From: Sporothrix humicola
Taxonomy: Eukaryota; Ascomycota; Sordariomycetes; Ophiostomatales; Ophiostomataceae
DNA length: 64,000 nucleotides
Assembly (NCBI GenBank): GCA_021396245.1
Contig: WNYE01000059.1
Coordinates: forward strand, 1-64,000
Reading direction: 5' to 3'
Positions 1 to 12,359 of this stretch are shown piece by piece. The notes under the pieces are model-generated. The model was given only the letters and a program-made list of their open reading frames with translations, was not told the origin of the DNA and made no database searches. Position numbers and translations under genes: made by a program. Position 1 is the stretch's first letter, and each line of letters opens with the position of its first letter.

Positions 1-117
1 CCCCCCACCAACGTCCCGGTCCCAGCTCCCAGGCTCGCGACGACGGCTGTGGCAGTACCCAATGACGATCTCATCTTTCATCTCGGCCGGGACGAGAATA
101 AAATATTTGATGAATGA
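1..117 (+). CDS. possible C-terminal end of a gene cut by the left edge
   Basis: Frame 1 is open from the first base to a TGA at 115-117, giving 38 codons. The first 60 bases are GC-rich, unlike the AT-rich DNA that follows, and the last residues (PNDDLIFHLGRDENKIFDE) are mixed and charged in the way a real C-terminus is. Nothing identifies the protein. An open frame of this length could also arise by chance, so this is a tentative call that depends on sequence to the left of the window. Confidence 0.35.
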   Translation, partial: PPTNVPVPAPRLATTAVAVPNDDLIFHLGRDENKIFDE

Positions 118-3100
118 CGAAAAGAAAACAGAGGCCGGTCGAAAATGAATGCAAGGGAGATGCACGCAAGTGGAGATGGTGATGCGATTTGAGATGAGAG
201 GATGCAAGGTGATGAGACGTGTTTTTCTTCCTGTGCTTCCTTTTCTTCTTCTCGTCAACTTGCATGCCAATCTAGTTTTCGAGCATTGTGCGATGCAATT
301 TGCGTTGTTTATTTATGCACTTTTGGCTTTCTCCTACTCAGTTCTTTCTTTCTATTTTTTCTTTTTCTCTTATTATTATTACTAGATATGATACCGACAC
401 CGGTTTTTAGAATGCGAAGCAATGGATTGTATTTTTAATTTTACTATTTGTTAAAGTCGGGGGTTTCTTTTATTTCATTTTTTTAATAAAAAAAGAAGGA
501 AAGAAGAAACTAACTAAAATACAGCAGGATATTATTTATCGTGAGCTTTTGAACTTTTGATTGCCTATTTTTCAAACACCTCGAGCTTCAATAAAAAAGC
601 ATAATCTATGAAGCCATCTCCACTATGTGACGAGTGAAACTACGAGGCAACGGCCGATAAAAGTTCTCCCGCGGGAGAACTTGCGCCGTGAGAGCCGCCG
701 GAATTATGAAAACTGATGAGTCGAAAATTTACACATGCCATTGTCGGTTTGCCAGCCTCACCGGTCGTTTCAGACAAACATCTCGACATGATGGAGGGCA
801 CCATAAGCGCGCGGAACAATCGAGAACGATTTGTATTTATATCGTACGTCGTGAGTACATGAAGTGTACTTCCTTCTCGAGATGTCAACTCCAACCTCTA
901 TTTTTTCACGTAATTTTAAAAGCCATAAAAAAATCAAACCTTGTGCCATTTGACCGAGACAGCCCTCTTTTGACTGTATGATGCATACGATGGACCCAGG
1001 TTGACAAAACTGTCATATTTGCCTCACCGACAACCTGCAAAATAAAAAATGCCTTGCCATGTTTCCCATTCTCGAAGACAGGCCCAGTAAAACGCTGCAA
1101 GTGCCTCCAGTTCGACCATATGTGATTGCATGTGCAGTGCATCGTATGCGTCTTCCCTTTCGCCTTGAAACATGTGGCTTTCAAAGTGCTTGGCATGGGA
1201 GAAAGAAGACATAAAGCATATCAGAAGATGGGTGATGGCGACTTAAGCGAACAGGATACGCGAGCTATGACGAACTCAGGCGAGCCCTGGCGAAAATTGG
1301 CGAGTGATGAACTATTTCGAGACACTTGGGTCGTAAAAAGCCCTTGTATTGACTTTCTTTTCTGCTTTCTTTTTTCGTCACACAGCCAGTTGGGCTCATT
1401 TTACAGCAACCAACGCAGATGCATTGCGATTGTAAGAATTCACCGACGGTTGTGGATCGAGGTGTCAATGATCATCGAGAACCCATCATGCTTCATGTCT
1501 GCTGTGAACATATTTTCTGAAGCTGAGCTTGAAAAAGAATAAGTATGTAAAAAAGAGAGACATAGAAAAGGGCGCAAAAGACCTATTGATTTCAAAGTAA
1601 AAAAACCCGCATTCTGGTATCCTACTTTTTCCGAGTTATGGCATATTGGATTGCCGAAAGCATTAATACACGTTCCAAAGGTGAGAATATATGTGAGTTA
1701 ATGGTGTGCACCCCTTACGTTCCGGTCAAGCAGAGAGCCGAGGTTCTCAATGCATGGAAAGCACACGTCCCGAACGTCGTCTTGTACGCCTTTGCTGCTT
1801 TCTGTTTTGTATCTGGCTCTGAAAAGAAAAAGATTCTGAAAACCTGAGCGCCAACTTTAATCGGATGTAATTGAGGATCTAAGGTGAAGTGATGGTACTT
1901 AAATTAATTGCCGTCCCATTCACCTTGAATGATGAGCAGATCAATGATCGGTGAGGCCTTTTCACGTTTCACGGATCATCGGAAGCACCCCACGCAACCT
2001 TTCATTTTTCATATTATATTACAAGGCTGTTTAAACCGCTGGAAATATCTCAAGAAGCTCCCGAAGGGAATGCAATCAGATGATTTCTCAAGAATGGGAA
2101 GCATTTTGCACAGAAATATCTTATTATGGCCTTTTCATCTACGAGTCTCGGGCCTGACTTTTAGGGCTGGACCTTATTTGTAATGAAAAATTCAAAAGGA
2201 ACAGATGATGCCTCTGGCAAGTACGAACAGTATACTTTACATAGAGAATGAGAAAATCTCATACAGACCGCCCTTTGCTTTCTGCATCATTGGAGATGTG
2301 TTTCTACTCGGGCTTATTTTTAGAGCATATCAAGGTTCATACTCCTTCTTCAGCCTCATGTTTCTCAAACGCTCCTTGCCCCAGTTAACGAACGGAACCG
2401 CAGGATGTGCCGTGATGTGAAAAGAAAAATTGAGGAAAGATTCAAAAAGTAAATAAGGAAGGATTCAAGAATGCAAAGTATATATTACAGAATATTTTCA
2501 AACCAGATATACTCCCACACATGCTGTTGATTTGTTATTTAGCTTTGGATGCAGTGGCCTTTTGGCGCCTTGTTGTCTTTACGAGTTACGAGTCTGAATC
2601 TTATTTCTCACAGGCCTTGTCTTGCACCCTTGCATCTGCTATTTATAATGCCAAAAAGCCCCCTGGCAATACGTCGTAATACATGTGCAGTTTCTAAATC
2701 TTACCAGTTCGTCTCAAAATGCCGAAAAAGCCTTTATCGTGCATTTAAAATAGAGGAAGCTAAAAATTGCTTTGTTCAACTTTTGTTTTGCGTTTTTCGT
2801 AAAGTATTACGTCGATTCATGTCACTTACAAATGAACATCGTGAAGGATTCTTACCGCTTAACCGACAGAAAATATGATTTTTCTTCAAAGCAAGGTCTT
2901 TCTCAACGCTTTCCTTCGATGCATTGGGCCATTGCATTTCCTTTCCTTTCCTGTCTGCTCCGTGACGAGATCTGTTGGTTTGACCCTCTTGCTGTTGCCT
3001 CTTTTGATCATTGTGTTCCATCGAAGACGCGCATCGCCTGGCCATAAAGTGGTTTTGCGCCGCAGGATCAACTTGTCTTTCCTCTTTTTGACCTTTCGAC

Positions 3101-6100
3101 AATGCTCTTTGATGATTTCGATCCCGTCGTTGCATTGGACTGGACCCAGACTGAGCGAACTGAGCAGTCATATTTCCCTTTTTTCATTGTTCTGTTCCAT
3201 CTGAGGCAACCTTCCCACTTTTTTTTTTTCTGTCTCTTTGCCCCCTTCGTCCTCGTGCATTCCTTCATCCTTCTTGTCCATTTTGGGGGCGCTGCAGCGT
3301 TTCATTCGGCAATGTAAAGCAGACCGTTAAACCGAGAGAGCAAGAAAGCGAAAGAAGATGAAAAGAAGGGGAACATAGCACAGAGAAAACGACTCGAGGA
3401 AAATCTCGCGTGCTTTTTGGCTCCACTAGGCCCGTTTGAGTGACCACGGAAGAGGGGCCCTACTGGGCCTGGGAGGAACGAGACCGACCCAAAGAATACG
3501 AATACCTGGGTAGAATATCGCCAACGTGACGCGAGTCGAGACTAAGAAGGGGATTTGAATATCGAAATGCTCGTCAAGGGCCAAAAGGGAGCATTGTCAG
3601 AACGGACGTCGTAGTACGACGGACATGGATCCCATTACCATAAATGTCGTTTTTTTCCGGAGCTTGACCGGCGGGACTCGATGAAGGGAACTGATATGTC
3701 CATTGATATGCTCACATGACGGAGCGTGTAAGTACCTCGTGAGAGATCATGGAGGCTCTGGATCGGCCGAGGAGGATAAAATGAAAGCCAGCCACGCCAT
3801 ACTTTGCAATACTCGAGTAGGGTGTCTTCGGAAGCAAACATCAGATAAAGCAGCTACAATGTACCGAGTACAAGCGTCAAGCGAGTATCATACGTCGCAG
3901 CCGACTGAAAGACAGAAAGGGTCCCAAATACCCATGAGCACACGTGTTCCTCTCTGTTCCCCTCCTGAGGGTCTTTTGTCAGATCTTACAATTGCAAAAG
4001 AAGTTATGGGCACATATCTTACGGCCATGTATCAATTCAAGGACAAGCGCTAGAAAAAGCCTTATCCAACGAGGGAAAGAGCGCGCCAAGGAGCGAACAA
4101 GACAAAATAAATGTGTTCGTAGGATCAGGCAAGGATAAAATGGAAGAAAGACGAGAATAGCGGAGAAGATAAGGCAACCTGGAGAATAAAAAGACGCCGA
4201 AGGATAGACATTGCTTTTGTTCGTACGACTAGGAAGTCGCGATCTCATGAAGTGCATTTTGTCCAGTTTCTTTGCTGGATCAAACCTTGGAAAAGGATTC
4301 AAAACGGACCACCAGGATTCCACAGAGCTGAAGACCGGTGAGCCTTGTGGCTTTGCTCCACGTTATATATAAGTAAAAGGGAAGGACTGTAAGCGAGGAA
4401 TAGCTAGCGAGCTAGCATGGTTTATGCCCTTTTCGAGAGGTAGCCGTATGAGTGGTCCGTTGTCTTGCTTTGTATCTTTCTTTTAAACCTCTTTTCTATT
4501 CACTTTTCAGACACGAGCATCTTGCGTGTTTGCGACCGCTCTGGCGTAGCCGCTAGGATATCTACGTCTAGAATTACCACGCGTTCGATGGGGCAATTTT
4601 ATGGGACTGGATGGAGCTCCGAATGGGGCTCGATGAAGGTTATATGGGGTTTGTTTGGAGATTTTTGTACCGACTCGATGCCCGCAGCTTTTCGCGATGG
4701 AGCATCTCACGTCGTAATTGCTTGATAAGAGGGGAAGTCAAAGTAAAAAAAGAGAGTAAAAGGAGGGACAGGAGGCCCACCAAACGGAAACAGAAGCTAT
4801 TATGGAAGGGTATGAAACCTCGTCTGAGCCGATCTTGACAGGGATGTTTATTTAGGTCACTTCTTTGGATTTTGGCCGTTGATAATTTGTCGTTTTGACG
4901 TCCAACTGACAACGCGTTCGTGCTGGTCTTTATTAGAATATTACGACGCTCTCTTCCCACTGTTCACCCGAACTGCTGCGCGATGTAACAGAAAGGGTGA
5001 TAACCTGGACAGAAAAGTCATTGGTGCGGAAGATAGCCGGGCGTTAAAGATGGATGTCAGAAAAAAGGAGAGGGGATGTGTCTGGGCGTTTCTCATGCAA
5101 CAGAAGAGGTGATGAAGTGATAAAACAAAAGGGCTGAATGGAGGCAATGGGGAATGCTATACAATGTCATTCGATGTGTGCATCTGGACCACGGAAAGTA
5201 AAGTGAGAGCAAGGCTGGGATATTTTTGTAATTCGAGGCCTCAAAAAGCACGGAAATACGGACAAGAGCACACATGTTTCTGCTCTTCCTTCAAGCTAAT
5301 CTGCATCTCTCAGCCTCTTCCTCACGTCTTCCTATCCCTCTTTTGTCTCGCTTACAAGTTTCTTCCTATTTTTGCCCTGCTTTGCCTCATCTTCCCTGGT
5401 CCCTGCTCTCCGCAGGCTCCGTGACAGTATTTCCGTCACCTCCGTATTCGTGCGAGCACGCCGGACAAGGCACAGCTGGTCTAGTTGGCCGCCAGTGTCA
5501 AGTCGAGTCTTTTGCCCCCCAGCGGCATCCCAGTCCGCCGAGTCTGTCAAAAATTAGAAAGGAAAAAAAAGAGGTGAGGAGAAGAGCAAGGTCAGACAAG
5601 GCCAGACAAGGCCAGGCCTGTTGCCTCCAAGGACCGTTGCTTGGTGGTGGGTTCAGTGGCCTTTTGTTGTGGAACCCGCCATTACGATAGCTCAAACGGT
5701 CGAGCACATGGCACGCGATGGATCGCAGACTAGACCAGGGGACACGAGAAGAGACCTAAAAAGGCAAGAAAAGAGGGGGCAGTAACATGAAAATTCGTCA
5801 CTCGAGGTACTGTCATTGCTCCAAATCTCACGGAGTTGTTCGCCGTCTCCTTCAATACCCTTGCAAAATACTGGCTGTTAAAACTCAGGTGTGTGGGCAT
5901 CTGAAGGAAAAGAAGAACCTGGCGCTAGATTATCCTGCAGCCAGGTAGATAGATATAGCATATGTGCAAGCAACTTTCGTAAGATGGTGGGACTGGCCTG
6001 TTTTTGAAAATGTCCAACAGGCTTCATATCGTATGTCATAATTCAAATATATCGTACTATGTCCCACCAGGATTTTCCAGTATACATGTAGTTATTACTA

Positions 6101-7926
6101 CGTGGGAGTTGATACTTACATTGACCATGGGTTTACTTTGTCTGGTGGTGTTGTTTCTGCTTTGCCGTCGAGTTCCTTATCTTAAAGGCCGGACTATCTC
6201 CCAATGCAACTGCATTTCGCGGAGCACGCCCAGAATCCAGAACAATCAGCAATGCTTCCATTGCGAGGTTGTAATGCAACAGTGTCGAAAAGGGAAAAGG
6301 GATAGAAAAGTACTCCGTACATATGTGTCGTGAATGATGGAAACATGGGCCTGGCCAACCAAAGAAGCGGCACAGAAGGCAGCGAAGATGGACTGGGGGC
6401 TGAGATGGGCAGGGGTATGTTCTGGACGATGAATGGTCAATGACGAGTTACAAGAAACTTTGGCTCTGCAAGGTATCTTATTTGAGCGGAACGCCGGGCG
6501 GAGAATTTGCGCAAAATGACGGAAAGTAACTGTTCTCATCACGCACTCGGTTCTTTTACAAGTACCCATTAGTTTGTGATAAGTTCCTGGCATACGAAGC
6601 CGGTGTACCGCGGGGCTGTCTTGTTCAACCAGTTGATATGCATGCTCACGTCGGCAGGAAGAGAAAGTGGCTGTATTTTTTTTTTTGCATGTGAGATAAT
6701 AGACCGAAAAAGCCCTTTTCCACGGAGCAGGACCGCGTAGGTACAAGTAAACTTTCGGAAGGAAACGGCTCGGCCCTCTGTGGACAATACGGGAAGGGAC
6801 GGGGCGGACAATGGCAGGTCTACGAAAATGGCAGGAGAGGGATATCTGCACAAGGAAGGCGCGATCACGATGACCTGCATCCCTACAAGGCATTAATATC
6901 TCACGTCGTCTTGTACCTGCAGACACCAAGACAAATACAAAACGAGAAAAGGGACAGAAAAAGAGGGGACGAGGTCCCAGCGACCAGGAAAACCCGTTGA
7001 GATCTTCGCTGGCCCGAACGACACCGGGGGCAGCCACAAAGGTCTAGGCCTATCTTCTTTTTTTCTGTTCTTTTCTTCCTTCTCCCTTTCTTCCCTCCTC
7101 TTTTTCTTTCTTCGAATTCTTCTATTTGACACGTCCCAGTCTTTTCACGACCCAGTCCGAGCGCATGTCTCTTTTCTCTCCGACGAGAAAGCTACCTTTT
7201 CGTGGTGAAGCGTGCGTATGTTCGTGTGTGCGTGCCTGTCTCAGGTCCTGAACACCCCTCCAAGTGCCGTCGATCAGCGCTAAGAGTCGTTAGTGCCCTG
7301 CCTAGTGAACTCACTGACCGCGTCGGTTAGAAGACATGAAAAGGGAAAAGGACAAAATGAGGAGAAATGATAGAATAAGGAAAGAAGAAGTAAAATAAAA
7401 CCAAAGTAAGATACAGGACATAATAGTGGCCACTAATGCTGTGTGCACCTGAGCGAAATGCCTGTCCTTGTCCTTGCAGACAGGATGTGGAGGCCGAGGC
7501 ACCAGAGCTTCCAGGGACCTGGTCTGAGGAAGGACAATGTCGTAGGCTGATGCCCAAAAAGGAAGTGATGGGGTGAGAGACACGGACGACGAATACAAGG
7601 GACGACCGGAGGAACCGCCGAAGCAAGGTGAAGACGGTGAGCAAAAGACAAAGCGTGCATGGGAGGGAAAAAGGACAGACGAAAGAAGAAAAAAAGGAGG
7701 CAGAAAAAGGAGAGGTATCTTACAATATGAAAAAAAAGGAAAAAGAAATAAAACGAGACTCACTTGGGCATCCAAAAGGAAGGGATGTACGTACGAAGTA
7801 TCTTACATGCAGAGGACTTACACGGTTTGCGTAATAGTTTCTGCGTGTGATTGTGACCGTGTGTTACGGCCTGTCAGATACGTGTATTACTGCCAAACCC
7901 CAGGCCCATATATGTGAAATCTGATT
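118..7926. other. intergenic, no convincing gene
   Basis: About 7.8 kb without an ORF showing the GC-rich codon use of the real genes in this window. Short frames exist on both strands but overlap each other and match no family I know. There are C/T-rich blocks on the plus strand near 5270-5420 and 7040-7130, and a purine-rich block at about 7320-7780, which is pyrimidine-rich on the minus strand and so could be a minus-strand leader back to back with the plus-strand leader that begins near 7.9 kb. Confidence 0.6.
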
Positions 7927-8476
7927 GTGTCTCTTGTGTTCTGGTCTGGGCCGGCACTAGACCCAACTAAAGAAAACCAGAAGCTCCTGGCCCATGGGGC
8001 GAGAGCAAACTTGATAAAGTCCCATCCCAGGGCGCTTGTTTTCTTTTTCCCCCGTCCGCTTAGTCGTTGCCCATTTTGGATAGCTTTTGGGGCTTTTTCG
8101 TCTTTCAGAAAATCTGTAAATTATCATTCAATGCTGGATGCTGGAATCTGCTTTATTCTTTCCTTTCCTCTGCGATTCTTTCTCTATTCTTCTCTTGCAC
8201 CCTTTTCTTCTTTTCTTTTCCTTTTCCTTTTCCTCTTAAAGCACTTTCTTCGACCGGGGTGCCGAGCTCGCCGCTTCTTTTATCCCATACCGGCCCCCGT
8301 TTCTCAAAGTCACCCTTTTGTCCACTCTGAGTCTGCCGTGTCCCTTTTTCTTTCCTTTTTCCCTCTATTTTCTTTTCCCTTTCTTTTCCTATCCTGCCTG
8401 GAAATACCACCGCCTCTCCTTTCCCACTTTCTCACATCCCACTCTGTCCTCCCACGTCTTTCCCACACCTTCCAGT

Positions 8477-8500
8477 CTTCCAATCTTCCAATCTTCCAAT
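8477..8500. repeat. 8-bp tandem repeat, 3 copies
   Basis: Three exact head-to-tail copies of CTTCCAAT inside the pyrimidine-rich leader. Confidence 0.9.
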
Positions 8501-10283
8501 CCCACCTGCCCCTAATCCAGAACCAGTCTTGTCGTGTCTCTGTCAACCGTTCCCAGAAACAAAAGAAACAAAACACGTCGAACCAGGGCTTGCCTCGTAC
8601 CCAGTTTCCAGCTCCTCTTCCCTGTTCCCTGTTCCCAGCTCTCCCCAGCTCCCGGCTCTTGACTCCAGTCTCAGTCCCCGTTCTGGCTCCTCAATACTCA
8701 GTGCTCACAACGCAGAACTTTAACAATTCCAGCCCCAGCTCGCCGACACCCTCGCTCCAAGCCCAGACCCTCTCCCATGCGGGTCAGCTGAGTGAAGCGG
8801 CTTCGTCCCCCCGGCCATGTCCTTGTCCGTCATGCGGCCGGTGCAGACATCCCAGGTTCTACGAGTGCACGGAGGACGACAGTAGCAGAGTACGACAACT
8901 GCCAGAGGGGCCAGGGGAGCCAGAAGCGGCAGAAGTTCTCTTTCAAGTAAAAAGGACAAGGGAATGCCGGCAGCCGTTGTACTTGACTTGTATCCCGGTA
9001 CATGGAATATGCCATATGAGGAAAGAGGTTCTGGCAATTCTTTTCTCCATTTTTGACCTCTTTCTTTATAACACTTCTTCTCAACTCTCTTTCATCTTTT
9101 TTTATTTTATTTTTTTTTATTATTTTTTTGGTTCTTTATTTTATCTCTTTATCACTTCTACTCCATCCACTATCGGCATACTCTCAACGTCTGCCCACCA
9201 CCTCGCACAACACACCGTTCGCACAGATGCATGCGCCTTGGAACCATCCATCAGCCTCCTTTTTCTTTTTCTTCCTTCCTTTTCTCGTTTCCGGCCTACC
9301 GACTTGCTTGACAACTGCCTTATTGTGACCCCAAGCCACCACCTTGCTCATAACTGCCTTGTTCCCTGACCGGCTTGCCATCGCCACCGTTCTTTGTGAA
9401 CTGCTGGAAACACTCCGGGACCCGCGGGATCCTTGGCACAACGGGAGTTCAAAATTCACCGCACACCACTTTGTGTCATTGCTCACCATTCATCATCCAA
9501 CCAGAGCCGGAACCAGAACCAGAGAAAACAGACTAAAAAACTAAAACGACAACCAAGACCCGGCCTCGACCAAGAGCACAACCACAGCCACGGCCAACCA
9601 GGACGACCACAAGTGCGAGCGTACAAAAGTGCAACTCCGTGGTTTTGTGTGTTTGTACAGGATCCAGAAACACAGAAAAATCAGAGTACAGAGTACGAGG
9701 GCGCCACCATCCCGTCTCTCACCCCCCTTCCTTCTCCTTGTCGTACTGTCCTTGCTTTTTGGATCAGACGTTTTCTTGGGACCGGCGTGTTTCTCATCTG
9801 CACACCTCTCTCACGTTATTTTTGTGCCTCCTGTTTCTATTATCTGCTCCCCATTGCCTATTCTCCATTATCTATTCTTCCACTATCCTCAAGACGATCC
9901 AAGGTCAAAGAGGCCCACCGCCGTCTTCCCGCCCCCAGCACTGCTTCGACATATAAAGAGTGGCTTGCTTCCCGTCTTGAAACCTGCTCACCTTCTTTTC
10001 ACCTTTGATTTTGCCCAATTTTATTGTTCTTTCAATTTTTCTTCCCCCTTCATATTCTCAGGATTCTCCATTGAACACCTGTCTGTGCCTCGCCTCACAT
10101 TGCATTGTTTGTTCGTCCTTTCTTTGCCTTGTGCTACACCAAACGATCTGACCAACAAAGCACATCCGCTCGTCCCAACCTGCCAACATCAGGCTCAGTA
10201 CCACCTCACACCTTGCACACCTTGCACCTCAGACGCACACCTTGCACAAAAGAAGACCATCCCACACCCCTCTTAACAAAAGA

Positions 10284-10417
10284 GTGAGTACACTGAGAAA
10301 TCAAAAGAGTTTCTTATTCTGGGCTGTTGGGTTTTCAGTCTGTGTCTTCTTCTGTCCTTATGGACGAGACATTTCCCATACCTTTGTGACTTTTGACTCT
10401 AACTCTTACTTTGACAG
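10284..10417 (+). other. probable 5'UTR intron
   Basis: A GTGAGT donor at 10284 pairs with a CTCTAAC branch-like site and a TTTGACAG acceptor ending at 10417. The 134-nt interval lies 274 nt upstream of the ATG at 10692. The signals match those in the coding introns of this window, although the intron is longer than most of them. Splicing here is inferred from signals only. Confidence 0.45.
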
Positions 10418-10691
10418 AGGCTTCACAAAAAGGAAAGGACAGAAACCGGACTGTTGCTTCCCTTGATAACTTTCTCCCGTCAGAACTTTGAGGAACCTTT
10501 TTGCAATATATCTTGCCCTCTGGTCCCTCCATTTCATCTCCATTTCGTCTCAACTCCATCTCGTTTTATCTCTTTTGACTCCTACAAACGAACACGATTC
10601 GTCTGGTTGTTTGTTCTGGTTTTGCCAAATCTTCCACTTCTTCCACTCTCACTCTTCACTTTTACACTCTACATCTCTCACAACCGCCACC

Positions 10692-10856
10692 ATGTCAAAT
10701 CCCAAGACGTGCCACCACTACTTTGTCTACATCAAGTCCGACAACAGCTACCTCATCTTCCAGTGCAGCTGTTGCATGATGGGCGACCTGTTTGCTGTCT
10801 ATGAGTGCCAGCTCTGCCAACTCAAGATCTGCGGGCCATGTCTGGACTCCATGTGA
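10692..10856 (+). CDS. small cysteine-rich protein, putative zinc-binding
   Basis: The ORF is 54 codons long and starts in an excellent context (GCCACCATGTC) at the end of the pyrimidine-rich leader. The peptide has seven cysteines in ordered pairs: Cys7 with His8-His9, CxCC at 25-28, CxxC at 39-42 and CxxC at 47-50, which suggests a zinc ribbon or similar small metal-binding fold. It has no signal peptide. It ends at a TGA (10854-10856), but the same frame stays open to 10943, where a good intron (10944-11005) begins, and continues to 11221. The gene may therefore be a longer protein interrupted by one stop codon. I do not recognise the family with certainty and assign no function. Confidence 0.5.
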   Translation: MSNPKTCHHYFVYIKSDNSYLIFQCSCCMMGDLFAVYECQLCQLKICGPCLDSM

Positions 10857-11221
10857 GAAAGACGACAAAAGGCCGAAGAGGAGCGGCAAGGAGACGATAT
10901 GACACGGAAAGAAGGCGTTAGACTGCACACGATGTGCATTGATGTGAGTTCCAGGTCCTTCGGCATGCTTTCAGCCAAACTTGATACTAACCAAGAAGAT
11001 TGTAGTACACTTGGCGCTTTGGCGAAACGTATTTTGTATTCAACAGCGGTGATTTTTATACTTGGAGTTTTGAAGGGATCTTTATCGGCCCTGGGATAAA
11101 CACGGAATGCAAATGGGAAACTGGAATACGGACCGGACCCGTACAACGGAGTCAGGTATCTGGAAAATGGAAATTGGTATTTGAAACACGAAATAGGAAC
11201 AAGAATCGGATCAGGGATTAG
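10857..11221 (+). other. in-frame extension and intron after the TGA of the small ORF
   Basis: After the TGA the frame continues for 29 codons, rich in Glu, Arg and Lys (it begins ERRQKAEEERQGDD), to a GTGAGT donor at 10944. The 62-nt intron has GATACTAACC as branch site and ends TGTAG at 11005. Joining the exons keeps the frame, which then runs another 71 codons to a TAG at 11219-11221. This could be 3'UTR with an intron, or coding sequence behind a nonsense or readthrough codon. Confidence 0.4.
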
Positions 11222-12311
11222 GAACTCAGGAAATCAGGCTTGATTACAGAAACCAGAGTAAATTAGAAATTCGGAAATACGTTTTGATATTCTCGATTGT
11301 TCGTTTTGCTTTGCTTTGCTTTGTTTAGTTTGATTGCCTTCCGTTTACGTATTCTGTGCAATGGACGTCGCTCGACAAGAAACATGAGATGATCGTATGG
11401 ATGGAGGCCGTACTAGTAGAACATCGAATCATACTCTCGCAAAAAAAGGTGTGATTCTTGTGGACCGAACACCGGGAAGAGCCTCTTTGCCCAACTTTTC
11501 GGTGTTGCGACTGACCGGCAGGTGACTATTTTTTTCTCTCTCTTGGTGGTGGGTTCTGTTGGCAGTTGCTCTTCATTGTTGGTTGGTGTTGACCGTTGGC
11601 TGTGTGTTGGACGTTGGACGTTGACAGTTGTCACCATAATTGGCTGTTACCAGCCCAACTACTCCCTACAGGTCACCCACTCCGTACTTTCCTTCTTCCT
11701 GTGTAAGACATCTCGATGGATGCAGTGTAACCCTCTCTGTAAAGTGATAAGGCGACAGGCAGTAAGGAGATTGTGACACAAGAAGGATCGGATGGACTAG
11801 ACACAAAAAACAAAAAGAACAGAGGAACGGAAAAAGGAAAAGACAACGGTCATGGCGACACAGGCTTCCCGGGTGTGTGGTTTTGTGCAACAAAAAAGCA
11901 AAGGGGGAAGAGAACAGCCGGGGCAGCAGGGAGGGACGGGGGCAGTTGCCTGCCAAAATCCTGTGAACACAAACAGTAAAACAATACAGTAAAACAATAG
12001 ACATGTCAAAAAACGAGACTGGGACCCAAAAGACCCAGAACCGACAATCCGCACATATGGGACTGCCCCGTATTACGCCGCGCTATTTCTCGGGATTTTG
12101 TGCTCGCAGTTCGCGGCCCTCATCCGGGGAAATACAAGAAGATTATAGGGGAATTTGAGGCCTAAATTGATGTGATGTGGTATTGCGGTATTTACGGAGT
12201 CGTTTACAATATTCAATATTTTTGAATGAAAACAGAATAATCCAGTAGTATAAAGTACAAAATTGAAAAGAAAATTTATGTAGCAAAAGAGAGAGAGAAG
12301 ATAAGGATATC

Positions 12312-12359
<48 letters not shown>

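Larger units (their letters stand above)
7927..10691 (+). promoter_or_regulatory. long pyrimidine-rich leader/promoter
   Basis: The plus strand is strongly C/T-rich over about 2.7 kb and ends at an ATG in a strong context at 10692. Fungal promoters and 5'UTRs are often pyrimidine-rich on the coding strand, so this is best read as promoter plus long leader of the small ORF. A 480-codon frame runs through 7927-9369, but stop codons all contain purines, so long open frames are expected in C/T-rich DNA. I do not call it coding. Confidence 0.5.

Noticed and set aside
6246..7037. 263-codon minus-strand frame
   Set aside because: No known motif, weak codon bias, overlaps other frames and lacks a pyrimidine-rich leader on its own strand immediately upstream.
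7927..9369. 480-codon frame in the pyrimidine-rich leader
   Set aside because: It starts at a TTG, is dominated by Ser/Pro/Phe/Leu from C/T runs, and long open frames are expected where purines are scarce.
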